Source of the DNA: an uncultured Tenacibaculum sp. | GTDB lineage: Bacteria > Bacteroidota > Bacteroidia > Flavobacteriales > Flavobacteriaceae | Direction: 5' to 3' | Assembly (NCBI GenBank): GCA_947498055.1 | Contig: CANMJA010000030.1 | Location: 1-56,929, forward strand | Length of the DNA: 56,929 nt | Shown here: piece by piece, positions 17,880-26,067 of the stretch | Position numbering within the stretch: the stretch's first letter is position 1 | How the letters are laid out: the number at the start of each line of letters is the position of its first letter | Position numbers and translations under genes: made by a program | The notes under the pieces: model-generated | Database searches by the model: none | The model's input: only the letters and a program-made list of their open reading frames with translations | Told to the model about the DNA's origin: nothing

Positions 17880-20081
17880 ATGAAAAAACTACTGCTACTA
17901 CTACTCTTTATTCCTATTTCTGTAATTTCTCAAAAACAACCTAAAATTGGTTTAGTGTTAAGTGGCGGTGGTGCAAAAGGGTTTGCACATGTAGGTGTTT
18001 TAAAAGAAATAGAAAAAATTGGCTTACAAATAGATTATATTGGAGGTACAAGCATGGGAGCTATTATTGGTGGGTTATATGCTTCTGGGTATTCTGCTAA
18101 TCAAATAGAGACCATAGTAAAAAGCACCGATTTTTTATCGGTTATACAAGATAATGTACCTAGAGAAGAAAAACCCTATTTTGAAAAAGCTTACCTTGGT
18201 AAAACTGCTATCACTTTACCTATTAAAGAGGGCGGAATTGGCTTACCTTTAGGGCTTTCAAAAGGACAAAATGTTCTTAATTTCTTAACAGAACTGCTAT
18301 CTTCTGTAGATGCAATAAATGATTTTTCTAAGCTTCCTATTCCTTTCTTTTGTATAGGTACCGATATAGAAACAGGGAAAGAAATTCTTTTAGAAAAAGG
18401 GTCTTTACCACTTGCTTTACGTGCAAGTGCTTCTTTTCCAACCCTTTTAAATCCAGTTGAAATTGATGGTAGATTAATTGTAGATGGCGGTGTTGCTAAC
18501 AACTTTCCTGCTGATAGAATGAAAGAAAAAGGAGTAGATATTATTATTGGTATAAATGTACAAGGAACTTTACTTAAAAAAGATAAATTAACTTCGGTAG
18601 CTGCTTTATTAAGTCAGATTGTTAACTTTCAAATGTATAAAAAATCGGACGCACAAATTCAAAAATTAGATATACATATACATCCAGATGTAAAAGATTA
18701 TACCGTTGTTTCTTTTGAAGCTAAAGAAGCAATTATAGATATTGGTATTAAAGCCGCTAAGCCTTATAAAACTATTTTAAGCACAATAGCTCAAAACCAA
18801 AAAAAGGAAGTCGAAAAAAAGAAAACTAATAACTCTGAAAAATGTTTTTTAATAGACCGAATTATTTTAAAAGGAAATAGAAATTATACACAAGATTATG
18901 TTTTAGGAAAACTGAGACTTAAAGAAGGAGATTCTATTTCTTACAAAGATATTTCTAAAAAAATAAACGCTTTAAGTGCTACAAAAAATTTTCAACGTGT
19001 AGATTATAGTCTAAAAAATTCTTTTGCTGGAAAAAAGTTAGAACTTACTGTTAAAGAAAATGATATTAAAACCTTTTTAGGTATAGGTTTACATTATGAT
19101 TTATTATATAAATCTGGTGTTTTACTGAATTACAATCATAAGAAATTACTCTTACCAAATGATGAATTGTCTTTAGATTTAGTTGTTGGAGATAACATTA
19201 GATATGACTTACAATATTTTATTGACAACGGATATCTTTTAAGTTATGGAATATCTTCAAAATATAACTCTTTTAAAACCGATGTTTTATTTAATGAAAA
19301 CAACTTAAATAAAATTAATGTAGGTTATCGAGATTTTACAAATAGATTTTTTGCGCAAACTACTTTCAATAAAAGAACTGCTTTTGGTTTAGGATTAGAA
19401 ATTAAAGATTTAAAAATTTCTTCTGATACTTTTTTAACAAATGATGAAGAAACTCTTTTTGATGATAGTAGTTATGTAAACTCTTTTGCCTTTTTACGTA
19501 TAGATACTTACAATAAAAGTGCTTTTCCTACCAAAGGTTTTTTAATTGACGCAAATTTTAGATGGTTTATGTGGTCTAATAGAAATGACAAATTAAATAA
19601 CTTTGCAAATGGTAGTGTTGGATATAGTCAATACTCTCAAGTAGATGGTAAATTTGGGTTTGCTACTACTTTTTGGGATAAATTTACCTTTCAAAGTATA
19701 TTACAAGCTGGCTTTACTTTAGGAGAAGAAGATTCAGAAATTTTAGATTATAGACTAGGTGGTTACAATAAAAATTATATAAATAATTTTATTCCTTTTT
19801 ATGGTTATGATATTTCTTCTTTAACAGATCAATCTTTTTTAAGATCTGAATTTGATGTAAGATATCAGTTATTTAAAAAACATCATCTTAGTTTTATTAG
19901 CAATTTTGCTAGAATTGGAAAAAATATACTCCGAAAAGGAGAATTATTAAGAGATACAAAATCTGGATACGCTGTAGGTTATGGAATAGAAACCATTTTG
20001 GGACCAATAGAATTGAAATATTCTTGGTCTCCAGACCATAAAGATAAATTTTGGTTATTTAATCTTGGTTTTTGGTTTTAA
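17880..20081 (+). CDS. Patatin-like phospholipase fused to an Omp85-type barrel
   Basis: 733 aa. Signal peptide 1-17 (LLLLFIPISVIS), then a patatin domain: oxyanion loop SGGGAKG (28-34), nucleophile motif GTSMG with Ser58, and catalytic Asp202 in VDGGVANNFP. About residues 320-395 are POTRA-like (IDRIILKGNRNYTQDYVLGKL), and from about 395 the rest is a 16-strand-type Omp85/BamA-like barrel ending in LFNLGFWF. This is the PlpD-like two-part (type Vd autotransporter-like) layout: the lipase would be displayed at, or passed through, the outer membrane by its own barrel. Patatins hydrolyse acyl esters of lipids; substrate unknown. Probably co-transcribed with uvrC only because of proximity. Confidence 0.92.
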   Translation: MKKLLLLLLFIPISVISQKQPKIGLVLSGGGAKGFAHVGVLKEIEKIGLQIDYIGGTSMGAIIGGLYASGYSANQIETIVKSTDFLSVIQDNVPREEKPYFEKAYLGKTAITLPIKEGGIGLPLGLSKGQNVLNFLTELLSSVDAINDFSKLPIPFFCIGTDIETGKEILLEKGSLPLALRASASFPTLLNPVEIDGRLIVDGGVANNFPADRMKEKGVDIIIGINVQGTLLKKDKLTSVAALLSQIVNFQMYKKSDAQIQKLDIHIHPDVKDYTVVSFEAKEAIIDIGIKAAKPYKTILSTIAQNQKKEVEKKKTNNSEKCFLIDRIILKGNRNYTQDYVLGKLRLKEGDSISYKDISKKINALSATKNFQRVDYSLKNSFAGKKLELTVKENDIKTFLGIGLHYDLLYKSGVLLNYNHKKLLLPNDELSLDLVVGDNIRYDLQYFIDNGYLLSYGISSKYNSFKTDVLFNENNLNKINVGYRDFTNRFFAQTTFNKRTAFGLGLEIKDLKISSDTFLTNDEETLFDDSSYVNSFAFLRIDTYNKSAFPTKGFLIDANFRWFMWSNRNDKLNNFANGSVGYSQYSQVDGKFGFATTFWDKFTFQSILQAGFTLGEEDSEILDYRLGGYNKNYINNFIPFYGYDISSLTDQSFLRSEFDVRYQLFKKHHLSFISNFARIGKNILRKGELLRDTKSGYAVGYGIETILGPIELKYSWSPDHKDKFWLFNLGFWF

Positions 20082-20086
20082 AAAAA

Positions 20087-20115
20087 TCCTACTCTGAATT
20101 ACTATCAAAGTAGGA
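20087..20115. terminator. Bidirectional terminator between the patatin gene and rng
   Basis: TCCTACT / AGTAGGA stem (20087-20093 / 20109-20115), loop 15. On the minus strand it is followed by seven Ts, on the plus strand by CTTTATTT. It serves the two convergent genes. Confidence 0.75.
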
Positions 20116-20141
20116 CTTTATTTCATAATAAGAAAATGCCT

Positions 20142-21680
20142 TTATTTGTTTTTCTTTTTATAAGAGAAATGATACTGTAAATAAAAGTAAGCATCTCTAG
20201 GTGTAATTTTAATCCACTTTTTGTATCTAAGGAACCATTTAAAACGAATTGAATTCATATTTTTAGTTAAGTAGGCAGCTATAAAAGGATGTACATTCAG
20301 TACTATATCTTTATAAGCAGTGTTACCATTTACTATTTTATCTAATTCAGCTTCTATTTTATCTATTAAAACGATAGGAGCTTCCACTTCTCCGTTTTTA
20401 TTAGGGTTTGGTTCACTTGTTTTTATTTCGAGTTCAGGTCTAACTCTTTGTCTTGTAATTTGTACTAAACCAAATTTACTCGGAGGTAAAATTTTATGTT
20501 TAGTTCTATCTAAAGCCATAGCATCTCTAAGATGTTGATACAGTTTTTGTCTATTTTCAGCAGATTTCATATCTATAAAATCTACTACAATAATTCCTCC
20601 CATATCACGAAGTTGTAACTGACGAGCTATTTCAGTAGCTGCAATTAAATTTACTTCTAATGCTGTTTCTTCTTGGTTTTTAGCTTTATTAGATCTATTA
20701 CCACTATTAACATCAATGACATGTAGTGCTTCTGTGTGCTCTATAACTAAATAAGCACCTTTACTCATTGATACTGTTTTACCAAACGATGTTTTTATTT
20801 GACGCTCTATTCCATACTTTTCAAAAATCGGAACAGCAGATTTATGACGTCTAACAATATTTTCTTTCTCGGGGTATATATTTTGTAAATACTCCTTAAT
20901 TTCTATTTCTAAACTTTCATCGTTTGTTACTATACTTGTAAAAGAATCATTCATCACATCTCTTAAAATAGAAGATGCTCTATCTAACTCGCTTAATACT
21001 TTAGATGGCGTATTTGTATTGGCAATTCTTTTGCACAATGTTTTCCATCTATCTAATGAGTTTTGTAAATCTTTATCAAGTTCTGCTACTTTTTTACCTT
21101 GAGCAACAGTACGCAAAATAAGTCCGAAACCTTTTGGTTTTATACTTTTTGCTAACTTTTTTAAACGTTCTTTCTCTTTATTATCGCCTATTTTTTGTGA
21201 GACCGATACTCTGTTTGAAAAAGGAACTAATACCAAATACCTACCAGCTATAGAAAGCTCGGAGCTAATTCTAGGGCCTTTGGTGGAAATTGGTTCTTTT
21301 ACAATTTGTACTAATAAATTTTGACCTGATTTTAGTACATCATTAATACTTCCATCTTTATCGATATCATCAATAAATCTGAAATTTTTTAAAGTGAATT
21401 CTTTAAATTTACCCGTGCTTACTTTCTTAATGAACTTATTTAAGGAAAGTACTTGTGGCCCTAAATCATGATAATGTAAAAAACCATCTTTAGGATAACC
21501 AACGTTTACAAAAGCAGCATTTAATCCAGTCATCACTTTTCCTATTTTTGCTAGAAAAACATCTCCTACTGAAAATTTATTACCACTAACTTCCTTATTT
21601 AATTCAACAAGTCTACCATCTCTTAATAAGGCAAAATCTATATCAGAAGAATTTGACCGAATAATTAATTCTGTTTTCAT
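20142..21680 (-). CDS. rng: Ribonuclease E/G family protein (RNase G type)
   Basis: 512 aa endoribonuclease for mRNA decay and rRNA/tRNA maturation. An S1 RNA-binding domain (about 35-125, VGDVFLAKIGKVMTGLNAAF) is followed by the 5'-sensor region (GPRISSELSIAGRYLVLVP) and the DNase-I-like catalytic domain with Mg-binding Asp323 (VIDVNSGN) and Asp367 (GGIIVVDFIDM). E. coli RNase E/G have a zinc-link CPxC motif shortly after; here the equivalent stretch (ITRQRVRPELEIKTSEPNPN) has no cysteine, and the only Cys in the protein is C216. A different tetramer/dimer contact must be used, as seems usual in Bacteroidota. The 5' leader (21681-21838) contains four short hairpins. The 29-aa gene lies upstream. 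Confidence 0.94.
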   Translation of the reverse strand: MKTELIIRSNSSDIDFALLRDGRLVELNKEVSGNKFSVGDVFLAKIGKVMTGLNAAFVNVGYPKDGFLHYHDLGPQVLSLNKFIKKVSTGKFKEFTLKNFRFIDDIDKDGSINDVLKSGQNLLVQIVKEPISTKGPRISSELSIAGRYLVLVPFSNRVSVSQKIGDNKEKERLKKLAKSIKPKGFGLILRTVAQGKKVAELDKDLQNSLDRWKTLCKRIANTNTPSKVLSELDRASSILRDVMNDSFTSIVTNDESLEIEIKEYLQNIYPEKENIVRRHKSAVPIFEKYGIERQIKTSFGKTVSMSKGAYLVIEHTEALHVIDVNSGNRSNKAKNQEETALEVNLIAATEIARQLQLRDMGGIIVVDFIDMKSAENRQKLYQHLRDAMALDRTKHKILPPSKFGLVQITRQRVRPELEIKTSEPNPNKNGEVEAPIVLIDKIEAELDKIVNGNTAYKDIVLNVHPFIAAYLTKNMNSIRFKWFLRYKKWIKITPRDAYFYLQYHFSYKKKNK

Positions 21681-21743
21681 CTGAATAGGTTTTATGTCAA
21701 CGTATATTCTTTTTACGAAGACTGATTAAGATTTTTATAAACA

Positions 21744-21847
21744 GGTATTTAAAAATACCGAATGAGGTTATTATAACCTCAAAATTTCAAAGAACTTAAG
21801 ACTTTCATCAAAAATGAAAGAAAAAGTAAGTTTAAAACTTACTTTTT
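21744..21847 (-). promoter_or_regulatory. Chain of four hairpins in the rng leader
   Basis: Four perfect inverted repeats follow one another between the stop of the 29-aa gene and rng: AAAAAGTAAGTTT / AAACTTACTTTTT (21821-21833 / 21835-21847, overlapping that stop codon), CTTTCAT / ATGAAAG (21802-21808 / 21814-21820), GAGGTTAT / ATAACCTC (21764-21771 / 21773-21780) and GGTATTT / AAATACC (21744-21750 / 21753-21759). The first is A/T-flanked and may act as a terminator for the small gene. Together they could be RNase landing or processing sites in the leader. Structure is seen; function is inferred. Confidence 0.55.
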
Positions 21848-21928
21848 CTTGTGACGATTTGCTCTTGCTCTTTTCTTTCTTTTATGTGTAGAGATCTTAG
21901 CTCTCTTTCTTTTTTTACCACTTGGCAT
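21839..21928 (-). CDS. 29-aa ultra-basic AURKAIP1/COX24-like protein
   Basis: The frame encodes a 29-residue peptide starting MPSGKKRKRAKISTHKRKKR and ending RARANRHKKK: 17 of 29 residues are Lys, Arg or His. It resembles the AURKAIP1/COX24 (mS38/bS22-type) pattern KKR-x-KR ... H-K-R-K ... R-x-x-R found in small-subunit ribosomal proteins, and near-identical sequences are common in Flavobacteriia between HU and RNase G. A ribosomal role is therefore likely but inferred. The start follows directly after a 52-base gap from the HU stop that holds a CCTTAAT / ATTAAGG hairpin (21949-21964). Too short for ordinary ORF callers, but its conserved MPSGKKRKR start makes it convincing. Confidence 0.8.
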   Translation of the reverse strand: MPSGKKRKRAKISTHKRKKRARANRHKKK

Positions 21929-21980
21929 AGTTAAAATGTTTTAATAACCCTTAATTTATTAAGGATTGTAAGTTAATGTT

Positions 21981-22271
21981 TTATTTAACTGCAACTTTAG
22001 TTTTTACTCCTTCAGTAAAAGTTTTTGCAGGTTTAAATGCTGGAATGTTGTGTGCAGGTATTTTAATAGTAGTATTTTTAGAAATATTTCTACCAGTTTT
22101 CTCTGCTCTAGTTTTTATAATAAAGCTTCCAAAGCCTCTTAAATATACATTATCTCCACTCTCTAAAGAATCTTTTACTTCAGACATGAAAGCTTCTACT
22201 GTTGCTAAAACATCTGCTTTCTCGATTCCTGTTTTATCTGAAATTTTCGATACGATATCTGCTTTTGTCAT
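21981..22271 (-). CDS. HU/IHF family DNA-binding protein
   Basis: 96 aa, the normal HU length. It starts MTKADIVSKISDKTGIEKADV (dimerisation helices) and carries the arm motif with GFGSF (about 46-50) and the DNA-intercalating Pro region (NTTIKIPAHNIPAFKPAKT). A Bacteroidota HU-type architectural protein that bends DNA as a dimer. It has its own near-consensus promoter (22315-22344). Downstream on the same strand lie the 29-aa basic gene and rng, possibly read through past weak hairpins. Confidence 0.95.
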   Translation of the reverse strand: MTKADIVSKISDKTGIEKADVLATVEAFMSEVKDSLESGDNVYLRGFGSFIIKTRAEKTGRNISKNTTIKIPAHNIPAFKPAKTFTEGVKTKVAVK

Positions 22272-22314
22272 TCTATATATATTTTAATATGATATTTTTA
22301 TTTTTACAAGGCTG

Positions 22315-22344
22315 CAAATATATGATAATTATATCTAATTCAAA
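22315..22344 (-). promoter_or_regulatory. Promoter of the HU gene
   Basis: On the minus strand TTTG (22344-22341), 18 bases, TATATTTG (22322-22315): one base shorter than the ideal spacing, otherwise exact. The leader is about 37 nt. Confidence 0.65.
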
Positions 22345-22368
22345 AGATTGATCTATAAAATTACAGCA

Positions 22369-22407
22369 AAAAGAGCGATTTGTTTTTTTATAACAAATCG
22401 CTCTTTT
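22369..22407. terminator. Strong terminator of the SusCD-type operon
   Basis: 16-bp perfect stem AAAAGAGCGATTTGTT / AACAAATCGCTCTTTT (22369-22384 / 22392-22407) with a 7-base loop, 21 bases after the DUF4302 stop. A/T tracts on both sides make it work in both directions. Confidence 0.85.
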
Positions 22408-22428
22408 ATTAATAGGTGTATAATGAAA

Positions 22429-23685
22429 TTAAAAGTTTCTAGTCCATGCACCAAACTTAATGCTAGGATCTTTTACCGAAACTAAACTCATTATAGTAGC
22501 TCTACCACCACTACCTTCGTTTGTAACATAAAACCCTTCAGGATCTAGCAAGAAATCAGAAAAAGGTTTTAGAATAGGATCGAACGGAGCAAAGTTTGTA
22601 CTTACTTTTGTAAATATTACTTTATCATCTACTATTTCTTTATTTATTACAAAAGTTACAGCACCAAGGTTAGTATTGAATATCAATGTGCTTTCAGTAT
22701 CTTTATCTAAATCTCTAAACCAAACACCAATAAGTTCTACATTACTAAAACCACCAGATGTAGTATTTCTAATTTCTGAAATAGCTTTATTTATAAATTC
22801 TAAATAAGAATTTGTATCTAGATCAAAATTAGTAGAAGAAAGGTTTCTAAAAAACTGTACCTCAAGATAGTTGTTAAAATCTTCATATCCTGTTAATGGT
22901 AAAGGTGGTGCACTAGAGAATTTAATTGATGCTAATTCTACTCCACTACTATTTACAGCAATAAACTCTTGTTTTGTAGTATCATATTCGAAGTTTCTAA
23001 CCTCTTGTTCATCTATAACTATGGCAGGGCTAATAACTAATCCTGTAGTTGTAAAACCTACACCAAAATTAGCTACGTTAGATCTGGCAAATCTTGTACT
23101 CTCTTTAAAAGAAAGCTCATAAGTCTCATTTTTGATTTTTAACATTTTAAAAACAGACTTACCAAATCTAGTTGCATTGGTCTTAAATAAATCAAAATTC
23201 ACCCAATCATCTGCAACTATTTTCTCAAAACGTATTTCTTTAAAAGATCTATTTGTTTTAAAAATTAAATCTTCTCCTTCTTGTCCTTGATAAAGAAATT
23301 CAAAATCACCTTCGTTTGCATTATTTGCTATATCATGAATTAATCCTCCTGAAGTGAAAACTAAATTTACTGTTGCTCCAATATTTACATCATATTCGCT
23401 TTCTACTACAGTGCCATCTCCAGTAAAATCCGACAACATCTCAACTATGTTATTATCTTTAAATCTAAAATTAAAAGTATAACCTCCGTTCGTTTGTTCA
23501 TTTGTAAAATAAGTTACTCTCCAACCATCCGCAGATGACTTTAGCAACTCTTTTAATTCGTTTTTCTTATTATTAATTCTAACAGTAGGATCGTTATCAA
23601 ACAATTGTTCTGTTTCATTTTTAGAACAGCTACTTATTATGAATATTGTTAAAAGAAAAAATAATTTTATATATCTAAATTTCAT
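22429..23685 (-). CDS. DUF4302 lipoprotein of the SusCD locus
   Basis: 418 aa. Lipoprotein signal with lipobox IISSC (Cys20), so probably outer-membrane attached. The family hallmark follows directly: LKELLKSSADGWRVTYFTNEQTNGGY. DUF4302 proteins are Bacteroidota lipoproteins coded with SusC/SusD-type transporters and, as here, a zinc metallohydrolase lipoprotein. Function unknown; a substrate-binding surface protein is a reasonable guess. Last gene of the operon, with 6 bases to the metallohydrolase gene upstream and a strong terminator 21 bases downstream. Confidence 0.88.
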   Translation of the reverse strand: MKFRYIKLFFLLTIFIISSCSKNETEQLFDNDPTVRINNKKNELKELLKSSADGWRVTYFTNEQTNGGYTFNFRFKDNNIVEMLSDFTGDGTVVESEYDVNIGATVNLVFTSGGLIHDIANNANEGDFEFLYQGQEGEDLIFKTNRSFKEIRFEKIVADDWVNFDLFKTNATRFGKSVFKMLKIKNETYELSFKESTRFARSNVANFGVGFTTTGLVISPAIVIDEQEVRNFEYDTTKQEFIAVNSSGVELASIKFSSAPPLPLTGYEDFNNYLEVQFFRNLSSTNFDLDTNSYLEFINKAISEIRNTTSGGFSNVELIGVWFRDLDKDTESTLIFNTNLGAVTFVINKEIVDDKVIFTKVSTNFAPFDPILKPFSDFLLDPEGFYVTNEGSGGRATIMSLVSVKDPSIKFGAWTRNF

Positions 23686-23691
23686 AATTCT

Positions 23692-24540
23692 TTAATTTAT
23701 AACTTTTTGTACATTCTCTGCAGCTACACGTTGTAACTCATAAACATCTATTGAAAATTCTGTTTTAAAATAATTTACAATTAGTTGTTCTTTTCTCCTA
23801 ATTTTAGACTTTCCTTCATCACTAGGAATTGCATCAATAATAGCATTATAATCATCATTTGTATTTGATAACATAACTTTAACCATTTCTGCAAAATCTT
23901 CTAAAACACTAGCTCTTGAGTACCTAGTTATAAAACCTAATTCATTCGCCTCTGCTAAGCTTCTCTGATTCCATTGAGCAGTATAGTTAGTAGGCGTTAT
24001 GTTTCCATAATTCACCTCATCGAAAGGTACTATTTGATTTAAAATATGAGTATACTCATGTTGTATAGTACCCACAAATTCAAGAACCTCATCTATATTT
24101 GTTTTGTTTAACTCATCGATTTTAAATAAAGCTACTCTAGAACCCTGTTCTGCTTGACCTAATATTTCAGCACCATCTCTTCTCCTGTTTGGCCCACCTA
24201 CTAAAACTAATTCTCTAGGAGCTATTCTCTTTACAAAATCGGCTCCACCAACTTGAGAGTAAGTATCTAACCATATTTTTTGTACAGCTTCCATTGCAGG
24301 CTTTACTTTATTAATAGTTGGAGGACGTAAGAAACTATTAAAATCTACTATGTTTTCATCCCATCTATAACGTACTTCTATATTAAATGATTTGGTAAAG
24401 TTATCTCTAAGCCAAATATCTAATTCTGTTAATTCTGGTTTTGAAACATCTAAATTACTATCTCCTAAACTATCTTCATCTGGTCTACACCCTTGTAAAA
24501 AAGGAAGTAAAACTATTATTAAAATTAATACTTTTTTCAT
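23692..24540 (-). CDS. Substrate import-associated zinc metallohydrolase lipoprotein
   Basis: 282 aa. Lipobox FLQGC (Cys18). The zinc motif HEYTH is at 161-165 (GTIQHEYTHILNQ), with a likely third ligand/Glu region EDFAEMV at 214-220. This is the family TIGR04549 type (HExxH lipoprotein coded with TonB/SusC transporters). It would cleave an exported substrate, probably peptide or protein-derived, before uptake by SusC/D; the substrate is not known. It starts 12 bases after the SusD stop, and DUF4302 follows after 6 bases. Confidence 0.88.
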   Translation of the reverse strand: MKKVLILIIVLLPFLQGCRPDEDSLGDSNLDVSKPELTELDIWLRDNFTKSFNIEVRYRWDENIVDFNSFLRPPTINKVKPAMEAVQKIWLDTYSQVGGADFVKRIAPRELVLVGGPNRRRDGAEILGQAEQGSRVALFKIDELNKTNIDEVLEFVGTIQHEYTHILNQIVPFDEVNYGNITPTNYTAQWNQRSLAEANELGFITRYSRASVLEDFAEMVKVMLSNTNDDYNAIIDAIPSDEGKSKIRRKEQLIVNYFKTEFSIDVYELQRVAAENVQKVIN

Positions 24541-24552
24541 CGTAAATTATTT

Positions 24553-26052
24553 TTATCTTGGATTTGGGGTTATTCCTGCAGCAATTGCATCATTCGGTAT
24601 TTGTAATTCTCTTTTAGGGTCACCCTTTTCTAGAGTTATTACATTATTACTTAATTCATCAATTGTATGATCTACTTTAATATTAAACCTTCTTACATCA
24701 AACCATCTTAACCCTTCATGGTAAAATTCTTTTCTTTTAAATTCTGCCACAGCTTTAACAAAAGATGATTGTTTAGAATTAAGTGTATAATATGGTTCGT
24801 ATTCGTTCGCCACAAGAGGGAATTTTGAAACTATCAAATCTTCTGTTAAAATATCTGTTGCAGGATCATAATTTTCTGTTTTCTTAGAAACAAAATCTGA
24901 TAAGTCTTTTACTGATTTTACATAATCTCCTTTCATAGCATAAGCTTCCGCTCTGTTTAATAAAACTTCATCTTTGTCAAATAAAACAATCGCGCTAAAA
25001 GGTAAACCGACACCAGTAGTAGGGTTTGTAGACCTAAAGTATTCTTCGAATTTAGAAAGAAAAAGGTTTCCAACACCTACTTGAAATAAACTATATGCCC
25101 ATCTCTTATCAAATGGGTTTGTTTCATCAGAAAACAACTCATTTCTTTTACGCGTATCCATACCATATCTAGATGCAAAATAAGCTCTTTGCCATGTAGA
25201 TGAAGGAGAAGCGATCAATATATTCGCTTTTTCGTCTTTACTTGCATATTGATTTGCTAGTCCGTCAGAATTAAGTGAGCCTGCCAATGTAACTTCATCT
25301 CTTATCTCATCTACAGGGTTTGTTAAAACTTTTGATGCAAACTTTATCACATTATCCCATTCTCCTTTATAAGTATAAAATCTTACAGCCAAAGCATATC
25401 CAGCCTCTTTAGTAAAATGAAATTTAGGTTGTGCATAGTTGTTTTGTACTAACGCCAAACCATCTGTAATGTCCTTTTCTATAAAATCATATACTTCTTG
25501 TACTGTATTTCTTTTATATTCTTTAAACAAAACTGTTTCTGGTTCTAAAACATAAGGAATACCTAAATCTGACTTTGCAGTTGCAGGATCATAATGCTTA
25601 GCCCAAAAATTAACTAACATAAAATGTGAATAAGCTCTCACCAATAAAGCTTCTCCTTTTTGCCCTTTAAGATCAAAATTTCCTTCTGAATTTTTAATTA
25701 GAGCTAATGCTTCATTTGCCTGAGCAATTGCTTTATAAGAATCTTCCCAAAATGCAACAGGGCTATCACGTTGATTCTGATCAAAATCAGGAACTTGCCA
25801 TTCATATACAGATTGCTCTAATAAATTATCTCTATTTCTAAGGCTTCTAAAGCCTGCGTTATCTGACATTAACTCAGCAAACAACATGTAATTATCATTA
25901 GGATAAGCACCTGTAAGAAGTTCTGAAATTTGTTCAGGTGAATCTATAACCGTTCTATTATCTGGTAGTTCAGATAAAAAATCATCACATCCAACAAATA
26001 AAAAACTCGCCAGACTGAAAATTAATAGTATATTAAATTTATTTTTTAACAT
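24553..26052 (-). CDS. SusD/RagB family nutrient-binding outer-membrane lipoprotein
   Basis: 499 aa. Lipobox FLFVGC (Cys22) and the typical SusD start CDDFLSELPDNRTVIDSPEQI. The TPR-like core includes ALLVRAYSHFMLVNFWAKHYD, the motif where SusD proteins have ARAY/F-x-F, and the C-terminal FKRKEFYHEGLRWFDVRRF signature (RxxE-F-x-E-G-x-R-x-x-D-x-x-R). It forms the hinged lid on the SusC barrel that captures the substrate. SusC lies 15 bases upstream in the same operon. Partners (zinc hydrolase, DUF4302) suggest a proteinaceous rather than glycan substrate, since no glycoside hydrolase is present. Confidence 0.95.
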   Translation of the reverse strand: MLKNKFNILLIFSLASFLFVGCDDFLSELPDNRTVIDSPEQISELLTGAYPNDNYMLFAELMSDNAGFRSLRNRDNLLEQSVYEWQVPDFDQNQRDSPVAFWEDSYKAIAQANEALALIKNSEGNFDLKGQKGEALLVRAYSHFMLVNFWAKHYDPATAKSDLGIPYVLEPETVLFKEYKRNTVQEVYDFIEKDITDGLALVQNNYAQPKFHFTKEAGYALAVRFYTYKGEWDNVIKFASKVLTNPVDEIRDEVTLAGSLNSDGLANQYASKDEKANILIASPSSTWQRAYFASRYGMDTRKRNELFSDETNPFDKRWAYSLFQVGVGNLFLSKFEEYFRSTNPTTGVGLPFSAIVLFDKDEVLLNRAEAYAMKGDYVKSVKDLSDFVSKKTENYDPATDILTEDLIVSKFPLVANEYEPYYTLNSKQSSFVKAVAEFKRKEFYHEGLRWFDVRRFNIKVDHTIDELSNNVITLEKGDPKRELQIPNDAIAAGITPNPR

Positions 26053-26067
26053 TTTTTTCGTTTTTAA

